A stretch of 64,000 nt of DNA from Mariniphaga sediminis (GCF_003573545.1 NZ_QWET01000008.1:238261-302260), one strand, 5' to 3'; positions 17,247 to 27,285 are shown, counted from the first letter of the stretch. The notes: a model not told the origin generated them from the sequence alone. Numbers and translations: made by a program.

Positions 17247-18425
17247 TTAAATTCTTACTTTTTTATGAAATTGTTTTATCTGAGTTATAGTAATAATAAG
17301 AAGTAGCATGGAGCAGATTAGCAGTATTATTGGGAAACGGTTTATTCCAATATGATGTGCAACTATTCCGGTAAGGTAATTTACGCCAATATTACCCAGT
17401 AGGCCAATCACTATGGCAATGCTAAATGCTGTACCGCGCTGGTTACTATAGAGATGACTTACATAAGCTAAAACAACAGGAAAACCGGCAGCCACTCCAA
17501 AGCCGATAAGTACCAATCCTGTCAGGTATACAGAAAAGGTTGATTGTATTGAGAAAACAAGAACTCCAGCTAAGAGCAGAATAATTGAAAAAAGAAGAAC
17601 TTTATATGCTGAAATTCTTCGAAGTACCGCCGCCAAAAAAATCCGGGCTACTGTTAAACTGACCACAAAAACGCTTAAGGCTTTTAAGGTTAGTTCTGTG
17701 TCAATCTCACCCGATTTCAGCAAATAAGTGGTGGTCCAATTGTTTACAATTCCTTCAATGGCACTTTGAAAAAATAAGAATATTGCCAAAACCAACAACT
17801 TTTTATCGCGTAACATTTTCAGCGCCTGTTTTAACGAAACAGCCTGAGGTTCTTTTACTGAGGGATATTTTACAAGAATAAAATACACCAAAGGAAAAAC
17901 CACAACAACTCCGGCAATTTTAATAATCTGCTCAAAGGAATAAGTAGAAGTGAGAACGGATAAAAGTATAGGTATACCTAATGCTCCAATACCAAAAAAC
18001 ACTCCCAGCAAACTTAGATTTGCACTGCTATTTTTACTGCTGGCATCACTAATGTCAGCCACCATTGCATTTGTTGCTCCATTTAAAGTTCCACCACCAA
18101 AACCAATCAGAAAAAACGAAACCTGCAGAATGAAGAGACTCTGAGCAAAAGCAATTCCTTCCATGCCAAGAATAAATACAATGGAACAGATAATAAGCAA
18201 ATATTTGTAACTATATCTGTCTACAAAAGGTCCAAATACCAGCGACCCGAACAGTATTCCAGCAGGCAAAACCGATGCAAGTGTTCCTGCCTGCAAACTA
18301 TCGAAGTGAAATTTTTGAATAATAGCAGGCATAAACGACCCTACACTTATTAATGCACAGCCAAAAAGTAACATTCCCAGGCAGGCCGCCGCAAACACTT
18401 TATTATAACTGTACCCTTTATCCAT
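17247..18425 (-). CDS. MFS sugar permease
   Basis: The start at 18425 (MDKGYSYNKVF) is chosen over 18497 because the longer form overlaps most of 80 bases of the kinase-like gene and begins with an unlikely peptide. The 392 residues form about twelve membrane helices, with the MFS loop GPFVDRYSYK after helix 2. The gene start overlaps the end of the ROK gene by eight bases, so translation is probably coupled. Its place between ROK and SIS genes suggests it imports the monosaccharide or disaccharide made by the GH9/SusCD system. Confidence 0.85.
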   Translation of the reverse strand: MDKGYSYNKVFAAACLGMLLFGCALISVGSFMPAIIQKFHFDSLQAGTLASVLPAGILFGSLVFGPFVDRYSYKYLLIICSIVFILGMEGIAFAQSLFILQVSFFLIGFGGGTLNGATNAMVADISDASSKNSSANLSLLGVFFGIGALGIPILLSVLTSTYSFEQIIKIAGVVVVFPLVYFILVKYPSVKEPQAVSLKQALKMLRDKKLLVLAIFLFFQSAIEGIVNNWTTTYLLKSGEIDTELTLKALSVFVVSLTVARIFLAAVLRRISAYKVLLFSIILLLAGVLVFSIQSTFSVYLTGLVLIGFGVAAGFPVVLAYVSHLYSNQRGTAFSIAIVIGLLGNIGVNYLTGIVAHHIGINRFPIILLICSMLLLIITITQIKQFHKKVRI

Positions 18426-19425
18426 TATAATTCGGATTAAGAGATAAAAAACCAGCCCCAAACAATCCGGCATCGTGCCCAAATTCTGATGGAACAAACT
18501 CTACCTTCTTCATCCCAATAGGTTGTCCCCATTTTTTTGCCTCTGCATAAATTTGAGGAATTAACTGGGTAGCAGGACCAAAAACACCTCCGCCAAATAT
18601 TATTTTTTCAGGATTAAACAAACTAACCAAATTAGCTGTCGCTTTTCCCCAATACCTAATAGCATCATTTATAACCTCTAAAGCAACTGGGTCATTCAAT
18701 TCATAAGCATTAAAAAGATCTTTAGCCGATATTTTATCAACGGTTACAGTTTCTGCTCCTTTTAAAACAATGCCAGACTCCGATAATTTTTTCCTGGCCT
18801 GGAACGCTAATCCGGCTCCTGATGCATGTGCCTCAAAACACCCGTAAACGTTATATTCATCCAGATAAGGATCAGATAAAGCCATCCAACCAATAGCTCC
18901 TGCTATGCCGTTTGCGCCACGCAGAACTCTGCCATTGGCTATGATTCCAACACCTATGCCCGTTCCAACAGCCATAAAAATAGCATCTTTACATCCCTGA
19001 GCAGCCCCCTTCCAGGCTCCTCCTAAAATATAACAGGCCCGGTCACTTTCAATTCTTATTTTCATATCCTTGATTTCAGGCTGACGGGACAAGAAACTGG
19101 TTAGAGGATAACTCTTCCAACCAGGAATATTAGGCGCCCAAACATTTCCTGTCATTGAATCATAAATCCCGGGAACAGAAACACCTACATTCCTGATTTT
19201 TATTTTTTTCTTTTTTGCCCACTGACTAAAGTGGGTAATCATTTCTGCTATCAAGTCTGCAACCTGATCTCCGGAACAGGTTCCTAAATAGTTTTTTCTG
19301 ACATTGCCTGCTATTATCCCATCAGCAGAAAATAGTGCACCTGAAACTTTTGTTCCTCCCAGGTCAATCCCCAGACCAACTTCTACCTGATTTGTATTGT
19401 TTTTCGTTTTTGAAATAAGCTTCAT
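18418..19425 (-). CDS. ROK family protein with altered substrate and zinc sites
   Basis: This 335-residue ROK/ASKHA protein has the ATP loop DLGGTK (21-26), VSVPGI, the probable catalytic Asp128 (ESDRAC) and GTGIGVG (154-160). The usual sugar/zinc region AGEIGH reads AGAIGW here, so the sugar-binding Glu is Ala177 and the zinc His is Trp180. The CxCGxxGC motif is reduced to a final GC (195-196). It may be a kinase subfamily with different specificity or a non-catalytic sensor; there is no DNA-binding domain. It heads the ROK-MFS-SIS run downstream of susD. Confidence 0.82.
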   Translation of the reverse strand: MKLISKTKNNTNQVEVGLGIDLGGTKVSGALFSADGIIAGNVRKNYLGTCSGDQVADLIAEMITHFSQWAKKKKIKIRNVGVSVPGIYDSMTGNVWAPNIPGWKSYPLTSFLSRQPEIKDMKIRIESDRACYILGGAWKGAAQGCKDAIFMAVGTGIGVGIIANGRVLRGANGIAGAIGWMALSDPYLDEYNVYGCFEAHASGAGLAFQARKKLSESGIVLKGAETVTVDKISAKDLFNAYELNDPVALEVINDAIRYWGKATANLVSLFNPEKIIFGGGVFGPATQLIPQIYAEAKKWGQPIGMKKVEFVPSEFGHDAGLFGAGFLSLNPNYNG

Positions 19426-19585
19426 CGTAGTTTGATTGAATTACACGCTTAAAGTTAGCTAATTACAAAACTTTAATGTTTGACAAACTATAAAAATCAT
19501 TCCTTTTGCCTTGTGATACCTCCCCGTCATTTTACCCTAAAAGCCATTTTATGAAATTGATAAAAATATTTTCGAAAAGATTATA

Positions 19586-19613
19586 AGGATGGCAAAAGAC
19601 TTTTTGCCATCCT
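19586..19613 (-). terminator. Perfect hairpin after susD
   Basis: A 12-bp perfect stem (19586-19597 with 19602-19613) with a four-base loop lies 58 bases past the susD stop codon. It is followed on the minus strand by a moderately U-rich stretch without a long U run. It could end the susCD transcript partly, setting a lower level for the ROK-MFS-SIS genes, or protect the susCD mRNA end. No clear promoter was found in the rest of this gap. Confidence 0.6.
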
Positions 19614-19670
19614 CTTTAATAACCTATGTGGAATTAGATCCTTGAAGCAAGGAAATTGCGTTAAACAGAA

Positions 19671-21494
19671 CTACCATCCACTTGTTTGAGTAAGCGTATA
19701 GCCTTTATCTTTATACTCATTTATTTGCGTCTCTCCAACCGGAGCAAGGTATACTCTTTCAGTAAAATCATCGCGGTGCTGAATATTTTCCGGGATGTAA
19801 TACCCAACCATTTCTGCATCGTTAGTCCCGTTATAAGTAACCTCTGTTCCGTCCTCCTTTTGAACCTTCAGCAGTCCAATTTTCTCTTCTACCAACCACA
19901 AAGGATACTCATTGGGGAAATTAACCCAAATACCCAACATAATATCCTGGTTCGTATGCCCATTCATGTACTCAATCTTCTTCCACCGTCTGATATCAAG
20001 AAGCCTGGTATGTTCAAAAATAAACTCCATACGTCGTTCTCTGCGAATTTCCCAAAGCAATGGAGAAACATCTGAATCGCGGTCCGGGTCATCAGGTAAA
20101 TCCGACAACTGAAGGGGGGCTGTTTTTTTAATTCCCTTACTGATTGCTTCTTCATCTAAAGGCCTATTGCGTATGGCATTTATTGACTCGTCAATATCAC
20201 TTTGTGTTACAGCTGCTCCACCCATTTCAGCCAATTCGGCTTTCGCTTCAATCCAATTTAAAACAACTTCAGCCAAACGAATTACAGGAGCATCGTTGGT
20301 ATTTGTGCTTGAGCCATATTCAGGCGGATATGTTCCTCCATAGTAGGTTACACCAACCCTATCAATAAATTTACACGCATATAACATGGTAGCAGATTCC
20401 TTCATTGGTGCATTCCAAAAGGTAGCTTCAAACCGGGGGTCGCGTGTTGCAATAAGGTTTGTAATATCAAGCATGTCAGCATTAGGCTCAGAAGACAACT
20501 TATATGGCTTTCCATCTGCACAAATAAACGATTTAACTACGCTAAGGTTAGGAGCCGGAGTTTGCCCTTCCTGAAGATTTGAATACGAGGCAATGGCATG
20601 GGTAACATTTTGGGATGCATCGTACGAACGGTAAAAAATCACTTCCTGATTTCCCGCCAAATCCTGCGAACCAAATAAAGACCTGAAGTCAGAAGAAAAA
20701 CTAAAATTGCCTGATGCCATAACCACATCGGCTGCTTCCACAGCAAGTTCCAGATATTTCTTAGCCTGGGTATCATTATTCAGATGGTATTTTTGCCAGG
20801 TTCCTTCAAATAACATAAATCTGGAAATAAAGCTGGCCGCAACGTATTTGTTTAAATACTGGTTTCCATCCCACTCTCTGATATTGCCAAGCACATATAC
20901 AAAATCATCGTAAACAGCATCCATTACGGTTGTACGGTCTGTTCTGTCTTTATAAAGCTCATCCAGGTCGGTATCGGGAACAAGCTGTGCGTAGTATGGC
21001 ACATCTCCAAATACACTTACCAGGCGACTGTATTCAAATCCTCTGAAGAACCTTGCAACTGCGCTCCAGTGCTTATAAGCCTCTTCTTCCAGCACATCGG
21101 TCTGCATTTCGTCAATCCTTTCAATAAAAAGGTTTGATTTACGCACCCATGCAAAATTCCAGGTAGGCCCGCCATAGTTGCTTAACCAGTAAAGACCTTC
21201 ACGCGTATCTATCCTTGATGCAGGTGCTTGTGATTCAAAAATGAATTGCTTTCCGGTTGTTGTTAAATCATCAGAAAATATATATCCCCTCCGGGGGGCA
21301 TATGCAGTACCATAACTGGTATTATACCCCGGAAAATAGTTCTCGTAAAAACCATTGGCAAACATGCGAACATTGTTTTCGCTGGTCCAATAATTCTGGT
21401 CGTTCATTACTGTTTTAGCAGGCCTGTCTAGATAATTTTCGCAAGCAGTAAAAGCAAACAATCCGATTAATAGTAACAATATATTCTTTTTCAT
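19671..21494 (-). CDS. SusD/RagB family outer-membrane glycan-binding lipoprotein
   Basis: The start at 21494 gives MKKNILLLLIGLFAFTAC, a clean lipoprotein signal with Cys18 as the lipidated residue; the longer form from 21530 overlaps susC and adds an odd leader. The 607 residues show the SusD pattern: an early NYLDRP segment, TPR-like helices and a late RRERRMEFIFE segment followed by RLLDIRRWK. It sits on the cell surface and delivers glycan fragments to its SusC partner, whose gene ends 11 bases upstream. Confidence 0.95.
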   Translation of the reverse strand: MKKNILLLLIGLFAFTACENYLDRPAKTVMNDQNYWTSENNVRMFANGFYENYFPGYNTSYGTAYAPRRGYIFSDDLTTTGKQFIFESQAPASRIDTREGLYWLSNYGGPTWNFAWVRKSNLFIERIDEMQTDVLEEEAYKHWSAVARFFRGFEYSRLVSVFGDVPYYAQLVPDTDLDELYKDRTDRTTVMDAVYDDFVYVLGNIREWDGNQYLNKYVAASFISRFMLFEGTWQKYHLNNDTQAKKYLELAVEAADVVMASGNFSFSSDFRSLFGSQDLAGNQEVIFYRSYDASQNVTHAIASYSNLQEGQTPAPNLSVVKSFICADGKPYKLSSEPNADMLDITNLIATRDPRFEATFWNAPMKESATMLYACKFIDRVGVTYYGGTYPPEYGSSTNTNDAPVIRLAEVVLNWIEAKAELAEMGGAAVTQSDIDESINAIRNRPLDEEAISKGIKKTAPLQLSDLPDDPDRDSDVSPLLWEIRRERRMEFIFEHTRLLDIRRWKKIEYMNGHTNQDIMLGIWVNFPNEYPLWLVEEKIGLLKVQKEDGTEVTYNGTNDAEMVGYYIPENIQHRDDFTERVYLAPVGETQINEYKDKGYTLTQTSGW

Positions 21495-21505
21495 CTGGCT
21501 TATTT

Positions 21506-24500
21506 TTAGAATTTTAACTGAATACCACAAGATGCTGATTTAAATGTAGGCACTCCGGCACCGGTACGGCCCAAGTTGTATGAGCCACTTGTGTTCCACA
21601 TTGAATAACCCGATATTTCTTCCGGATCGATAGGCAGTGTTCCCAAATTGTCGAACGTAAAGAAATTTTCCAGGGAAACATATATCCGAGCACTTTTCAT
21701 AAATACACGTTCGGAAATATTCAAAGGCAGTGTATACCCAACGGTTATGTTTTTGATTCTCAGGTATGACATATCCAAAAGGTAGCGCGATTGGGGATGC
21801 ATATTTCCTCCGGTGCCTCCCCATAAGTTCCAGGGTCGCGGATAGAAAGCATCAGTCCGGTCTTCTTTCCAAAAGTTGCCTGCAAATTCCTGTGGCATGG
21901 CTCCATCAAAAGTATTAAAGCCAGGTATAGCCAGGAAAGAAGATCCCCAAATTTTGCGTTTGCCTACGCCTTGAAAAAATACCGAGGCATCAAAGCCCAT
22001 ATAATCGATGCCAAAACGCAAGCTATACTCATAACGGGGAGTACTATTCCCAATCTTTGTTAAATCACCATAATCTGGCTCACCCTCTGCATTTTCCAAT
22101 AAACGGCTTCCCGGATCTATTACACCATCTCCATTTAAGTCAACAAATTTAACGTCACCAGGGCCAAACATAAACCCTCCACCTTGCAATTTGCCTTGAG
22201 TTGGAGCACTTGCATCAGCCAACTGATAAACGTCAAAACCATCAGTAGATGTCACTGTAATTAGTTCGCCACCTGAATCATATACAAAATCTTCCTTTTG
22301 GTAAAGCCGGTCAGTTTTATACCCCCATATTTCGCCATATTCTTTCCCAACATACCAATTATCAATACTTTGTGTACTACCATATTTGGTTATTTTTGTA
22401 ACCGCGTCAGCGAAGGTTGCTATTACATAAATCCCCATTCCGTTTTCAAAACGGTGATTATAATCGGCTTGTATTTCAATACCATTCGTTCTCAACGAAC
22501 CAAAATTACCCAAAGGAGCACTGGTTCCATAGGTTCCAGGGATACCTTCCTGAGGTACCAGCATATTTTCTGTATCGCGCCTATACCAATCGAAGATTAT
22601 TCCAAAGGAATTATCGAACATTCGCAAATCAAACCCTATATCCAAAGTTGTTACATCCTGCCAGGTAATGGCGTCTGAGACAGCCGGGGGAGTTGAAAAC
22701 TGATACAACTTTGATCCACCAACTATCCAATCATTTGTGCCACCTTGCATGGTGGGAATATAAAGAGAAGATGCGACTGTCTGATCTCCAATGGTTCCCC
22801 AGGAACCGCGAACTTTAAACATATCCACAAAATGACTTGACCAATTCATGAAAGACTCATTTGAAAGCCTCCATCCCAAAGAAAAAGATGGGAACCAGCG
22901 CCATTGAAGTTCTGTTGGAAATTTAGATGATCCATCATACCTTAAATTTCCCTCAACCAGGTATTTTTCTTTGTAGTTATAATTAACACGTCCATAAAAA
23001 CCAAGTTGCGACTCCCAACTTTCAAAACCTCCTGAAGTTTGTGTTCCGGTAGCCAAATTAAACTGAGGATTAGAAATATCTATCAGTTGGGCTTTTTGGC
23101 CCCATACGCCGCCACTTTCAATACCAACCTGATTCATTCCAAGCAGTATTCTGGCGTCGTGATCTGCATTCAAATCAAAATCATACGAGGTGCTAACATT
23201 TAGAGTATTCCATTTTACATTATTTCCCTCTCTGTATATCCTGTCAGGATTTGCCCCAGGTGAAGTATAATAATAAGGTACACTCAGTCTTCTGGCAGGA
23301 ATAGCTCCCGGTGAAGATTCAGACACTTCCTCTCCTGCATCATTCACAAAAATTTGATTTCCATTCTCATCCAAGAGCGAAAGGGTACCATCCCACCACG
23401 AACCACGTGAGAAAAACCTTGTTCCGGGGCGGTTGTGAATATATTCCTGATTTGCATGGGTAAAATCCAGCTTTATTTCCCAATCCTCAACCGGATTATA
23501 GATAAATCCACCATTTAAACTTGCATAGTTGTTCTGCATTGTTGCGGTGTTGGCCTGTTTCATTTCGGTAACAGTGTTACGCAGGTCATCACCACCTTCT
23601 GTTGTTAACGGGAAATTTGGTGCCCAGCGATAGAGATACAACCATGGATCAACAACGGTTGAAGCTGTTGTAAATGCATACCTCTTTGTACGCGCAGAAT
23701 ACAAAGCACCCGCAAAAACCTTTATTTTATCTGAAATTTGGGTTTCAAGTCGTAAGGATGCATTATAACGTTTAAAATCATCATGTTTTGCAGGCTCGTT
23801 TATTCCTTCCTGATTTATAGCTCCCAGGCTCATAAAGTAATTTGTATTTCCGTTACGACCGTTCACCGAAAGACTATGTGTTTGAGTTGGAGCCCACTCT
23901 TTAATCATATAATCATAAGGGTCGTACATCCTTAATCCAATTTTATGACCATTGGCATCAACATACCAATCTCTTCCATACAGCATTGGATCTTCAGGTT
24001 TAACCACCCCGGCCCAATTTTGTTGCCATTGTTTTGCTTTTTCAAAACCTTCATGGGTTGTTCTCCAAAACGAACCGGTAAAAGTTAATCCCACCCTGTC
24101 TGCAGCTGCCAGAGAATATTCCAATGCATCAATTTCGCCCATTTCCATTTTCTTTGAAATATTGGAAAAAGCAATGTTTCCTGAATAAGACACATATACT
24201 CCTTCTACATTTGCTCCTTTTTTAGAAGTAAGCAGAACAACCCCAAAAGCAGCTTTAGCACCATATATAGAAGCAGATGCCGCATCTTTTAAAACGGTTA
24301 CTGATTCAATATCGTCGGGATTAACCATTAGGAGGGATGGAATCTCTATATTATCCAATAAAATCAGTGGAGCACTCCCCCCCTGCATCGAAGCAAATTG
24401 CCCCCTGATATTAATAATCGGGTCAGAACCTATTTCTCCTCCAGGAATCCGAATACTCAACCCGGGAGTTGTTCCCTGTAACCCGCGCCCAACATCAGCT

Positions 24501-24910
24501 ACAGGTCTTGATTCAAGCGATTTCATATCTACAGAAGAAACGGCACCGGTAAGGTTTGCTTTTTTTTGCGTACCGTAACCCACCGCCACAATCTCCTCCA
24601 AACTCATAAAATCCTCTTCCATCGTTACATTCAGTTCAGTTTGCTGGCCAACCAGAACTTCCTGCGATTTCATTCCGATAAATTGAAATTTCAAAATAAC
24701 ATCGGCTTGAGCCTCGATTTCAAATTTTCCATCGGCATCTGAAACTGTACCTTTAGAAGAATCTGACTTCCAAAATATACTAACACCCGGAACAGATGCA
24801 CCATTTGGATCTGTCACCCGACCTTTAACAGTCATGGTTTGGCCAAAACAAACCTGTATGACAAGGAAAAGAAGACCAATAAACATTAAAGACTTTTTCA
24901 TAGGATTCAT
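21506..24910 (-). CDS. SusC/RagA family TonB-dependent outer-membrane transporter
   Basis: This 1134-residue SusC-type protein has a signal peptide, a carboxypeptidase-regulatory-like domain (about 25-95), a plug domain starting near LEEIVAVGYGTQ (about 105-230) and a long beta-barrel ending in IQLKF. It imports glycan oligomers with SusD. An alternative start is the ATG at 24901 (MKKSLMFIG), which makes an equally good signal peptide. The promoter lies about 210 bases upstream, leaving a long leader that carries GntR-type operators. The substrate is not evident from sequence. Confidence 0.95.
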   Translation of the reverse strand: MNPMKKSLMFIGLLFLVIQVCFGQTMTVKGRVTDPNGASVPGVSIFWKSDSSKGTVSDADGKFEIEAQADVILKFQFIGMKSQEVLVGQQTELNVTMEEDFMSLEEIVAVGYGTQKKANLTGAVSSVDMKSLESRPVADVGRGLQGTTPGLSIRIPGGEIGSDPIINIRGQFASMQGGSAPLILLDNIEIPSLLMVNPDDIESVTVLKDAASASIYGAKAAFGVVLLTSKKGANVEGVYVSYSGNIAFSNISKKMEMGEIDALEYSLAAADRVGLTFTGSFWRTTHEGFEKAKQWQQNWAGVVKPEDPMLYGRDWYVDANGHKIGLRMYDPYDYMIKEWAPTQTHSLSVNGRNGNTNYFMSLGAINQEGINEPAKHDDFKRYNASLRLETQISDKIKVFAGALYSARTKRYAFTTASTVVDPWLYLYRWAPNFPLTTEGGDDLRNTVTEMKQANTATMQNNYASLNGGFIYNPVEDWEIKLDFTHANQEYIHNRPGTRFFSRGSWWDGTLSLLDENGNQIFVNDAGEEVSESSPGAIPARRLSVPYYYTSPGANPDRIYREGNNVKWNTLNVSTSYDFDLNADHDARILLGMNQVGIESGGVWGQKAQLIDISNPQFNLATGTQTSGGFESWESQLGFYGRVNYNYKEKYLVEGNLRYDGSSKFPTELQWRWFPSFSLGWRLSNESFMNWSSHFVDMFKVRGSWGTIGDQTVASSLYIPTMQGGTNDWIVGGSKLYQFSTPPAVSDAITWQDVTTLDIGFDLRMFDNSFGIIFDWYRRDTENMLVPQEGIPGTYGTSAPLGNFGSLRTNGIEIQADYNHRFENGMGIYVIATFADAVTKITKYGSTQSIDNWYVGKEYGEIWGYKTDRLYQKEDFVYDSGGELITVTSTDGFDVYQLADASAPTQGKLQGGGFMFGPGDVKFVDLNGDGVIDPGSRLLENAEGEPDYGDLTKIGNSTPRYEYSLRFGIDYMGFDASVFFQGVGKRKIWGSSFLAIPGFNTFDGAMPQEFAGNFWKEDRTDAFYPRPWNLWGGTGGNMHPQSRYLLDMSYLRIKNITVGYTLPLNISERVFMKSARIYVSLENFFTFDNLGTLPIDPEEISGYSMWNTSGSYNLGRTGAGVPTFKSASCGIQLKF

Positions 24911-25087
24911 TTAAATAGTTATATTAATGATTAGATCTAGACTACAATCCCCCTAATACACATAAGAGAACTGTTCTTTTAATAGCACTATGCGTAATGA
25001 AATATTAACCACTTCGTTTCGAAAATCTAAAAAAACACCAGCTTTCATATAGTTTTAGTAACTTAATGTGAATAAAAGATGTAATTT

Positions 25088-25153
25088 TGTAATACATGTT
25101 TTTTGTATGTTGTAATACAAGTCAAATATAAAACTTTTCCTATTTGAAGTCAA
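25088..25153 (-). promoter_or_regulatory. susCD promoter with two GntR-type operators
   Basis: On the minus strand the -7 box TATATTTG (25123-25130) and the -33 TTG (25151-25153) are 20 bases apart, a good Bacteroidota promoter. TGTAATACA occurs on the plus strand at 25111-25119, at the expected transcription start, and again at 25088-25096; the two copies are 23 bases apart, about two helical turns. Repression by a bound GntR dimer pair fits well. The transcript would have a leader of about 200 bases. The remaining 24911-25409 gap holds no gene. Confidence 0.75.
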
Positions 25154-25273
25154 GTATTTTTCAAAAAAAATACAATAAACTGATAATCAATAATATAAAT
25201 TAAATCGGGCTAAGCCATTTAAAAATTTAACTGGAAATACCAGCGTAAAGGCACTTAAAAACGACAGGACATA

Positions 25274-25282
25274 TGTCATACA
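25274..25282 (+). promoter_or_regulatory. Upstream GntR-type operator
   Basis: TGTCATACA, within CATATGTCATACATG, lies about 120 bases upstream of the susC -33 element and past the end of the GH9 gene. It could be an auxiliary site for looping with the promoter-proximal pair. Confidence 0.5.
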
Positions 25283-25409
25283 TGTAAATAAAAATACGAG
25301 GAGAAACTAAATGTAAGAATCAAGGAGAAAAAGGGGAAAAACATATCAGATGGCCCACAACCCGGCGCCAAACCAACATTTCTAACAGTCTAATTTTTTA
25401 AGAAAAAAA

Positions 25410-27200
25410 TCACCTCTTTTTTTGATTTGTCTGCTCGATTCCTTCGGCCTCCAGGGCACTCAAATAGAAACTCAAACTCGCCGTTCCATCCATTGTAGGC
25501 TCATTACTACTATAATCTGACATATCATCATGATATACAGCTTTTCCATGATTAAACGCTTCGTACTCATCCGCTTTTGACAGGTGTACTCCACGTAACC
25601 CTTCAAAAATATATCTATACACCGGCCCATCAACCAGTCCTCCAAACGTAGTTTCTTTCAATAAATACGGAATGGCAGAATGAGGCCATTCTGGATTATC
25701 GCCATCTTCAGGTAAACCACAAATCATGCTAGTTCCCCAGGGATTACAACCAAACAACCAATCGCGTAACGCACTTTCCATTTCCAGAAATGTTTCATCG
25801 CCAGTATTTTCCCGATAAAGTTTGGCATGTGTAATTGCAGCTACAACTAAATTGTTTGAGCACCATATAAACGGAATCCCATTCAAAAAAGGATCTTTTA
25901 CTGCTCGTTCAGAAATAACCCGAAGTCCATTTTTTGTATTTTCCATAAAAAGCAGGTTCTTTCCATGCTCCTGCTTACCCAGGTATGCATGTCCAAGGTT
26001 TACAAATGGATAATACTGATAATGCCGTGCCGTCCCCCTTTCCATCCAGGGGGTTATTGGCTCAATCTCACCCCAATATACAGCTTCCTGCATATATTTT
26101 TCCTCCCCTGTAACCTGAAACATCTCCCATGCAGCAAGCTCAAGATCGTCCACATAATTACTCTCTTCATAAAAATAGGGAGAAACGTTACAGGCAGTTT
26201 GGGTAACACCAATATCGCTTAGTGCATATTCGTATGCATCAACCGACTTCTTCCTTAACAACAGTGCAAATCCGGAATCAAAACTCGCAAAAATCCGACT
26301 TCCCAATCCAAACGAAGAAGCATACTTCCCTGCCGACGAAGACACACCTGTAGTACGATTCTTATAATTTGCCAATCCCTGTTTTTTACCTGTAATAAAA
26401 TAAACCGGGCGATATTTCCCATTGCCATACTCCTGCTTATCATTGTTTGGCAGACGATACCCCCCTTTATGATCCCTATCATCAGCTATTTGATTAAACA
26501 TAAAACCACTGTCCGGATTCATTTTCAACATCCACTCCAGCCCCCAACGAGCTTCATCCAGAATATCTGGTATTCCGTTGGTTCCCTTATCACCATTTGC
26601 AAGATGTTCATCCGCAAACACTTGAGGATTCTGCTGATACGCGAATAACATTTGATAAACCGCATTAGCTGAAGTAGCTAAGTACTGCAGATAATCAGAA
26701 GCATCGTGCCATCCTCCAGTCACATTTATCAACTCACCGCTGCGTGTTGGATGATCAACAATAAATCCATCGTGCAAATGACATGAATCGTTTAAATAAG
26801 GATTGTAGCCACAACGCTGCTGACGCATGTATTTCAGAATATAATCGGCAGTTCCTTTGTAAACATCAGACGCAATTCTAAAAACCGGAGATTTCACATC
26901 TCCAATCTCCACATAGTACATACCCTCTTCTTCAACAGTCGAAAAATCAAGCCGGCCTGAGGACTTCATTCCCCATTCCGAACCATCATATAATTTTACC
27001 TCCCCTGCAAACACCTCAACTCCGGTAACAGCGTCAACCAGCGTAAATCTCTGAACAACACTACTATCTTTAGAGAGATACACTGCAACTTTAACAGACC
27101 TGGGCAAATACCCCAACTGATTAATACGTACCCATCCGCTTGCATTTCCCAACAACGCAAACAAAGACAAAACCAAAACAATGCATATTCTTCTTTTCAT
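25410..27200 (-). CDS. Glycoside hydrolase family 9 enzyme
   Basis: This 596-residue secreted enzyme has a signal peptide (1-21), an N-terminal Ig-like CelD_N domain (about 22-110) and an (alpha/alpha)6 GH9 catalytic domain. The motif GGWHDASDY places catalytic Asp residues at 166 and 169, and the acid Glu567 lies in SNEPTMDGTAS near the C-terminus. GH9 contains endoglucanases and also exo-glucosaminidases. No cellulose-binding module is present. The shared operator set with muramidase genes makes an amino-sugar glycan a reasonable candidate, but cellulose-like glucans cannot be excluded. Confidence 0.88.
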   Translation of the reverse strand: MKRRICIVLVLSLFALLGNASGWVRINQLGYLPRSVKVAVYLSKDSSVVQRFTLVDAVTGVEVFAGEVKLYDGSEWGMKSSGRLDFSTVEEEGMYYVEIGDVKSPVFRIASDVYKGTADYILKYMRQQRCGYNPYLNDSCHLHDGFIVDHPTRSGELINVTGGWHDASDYLQYLATSANAVYQMLFAYQQNPQVFADEHLANGDKGTNGIPDILDEARWGLEWMLKMNPDSGFMFNQIADDRDHKGGYRLPNNDKQEYGNGKYRPVYFITGKKQGLANYKNRTTGVSSSAGKYASSFGLGSRIFASFDSGFALLLRKKSVDAYEYALSDIGVTQTACNVSPYFYEESNYVDDLELAAWEMFQVTGEEKYMQEAVYWGEIEPITPWMERGTARHYQYYPFVNLGHAYLGKQEHGKNLLFMENTKNGLRVISERAVKDPFLNGIPFIWCSNNLVVAAITHAKLYRENTGDETFLEMESALRDWLFGCNPWGTSMICGLPEDGDNPEWPHSAIPYLLKETTFGGLVDGPVYRYIFEGLRGVHLSKADEYEAFNHGKAVYHDDMSDYSSNEPTMDGTASLSFYLSALEAEGIEQTNQKKR

Positions 27201-27242
27201 ATTAAGTATAGTATTGATTAATTATTCGTAAGTTTTATACCC

Positions 27243-27285
27243 CAAAAATAAAAATCAATTTTAAATCTGCAATACATGTATGACA
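27243..27285 (-). promoter_or_regulatory. GH9 promoter overlapped by tandem GntR-type operators
   Basis: On the minus strand the -7 box TATTTTTG (27243-27250) and a -33 TTG (27270-27272) are 19 bases apart. TGTATGACA (27277-27285) lies directly next to a one-mismatch copy, TGCAATACA (27268-27276), which covers the -33 element. Binding would block RNA polymerase. The promoter is 43 bases from the GH9 start. Confidence 0.7.
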
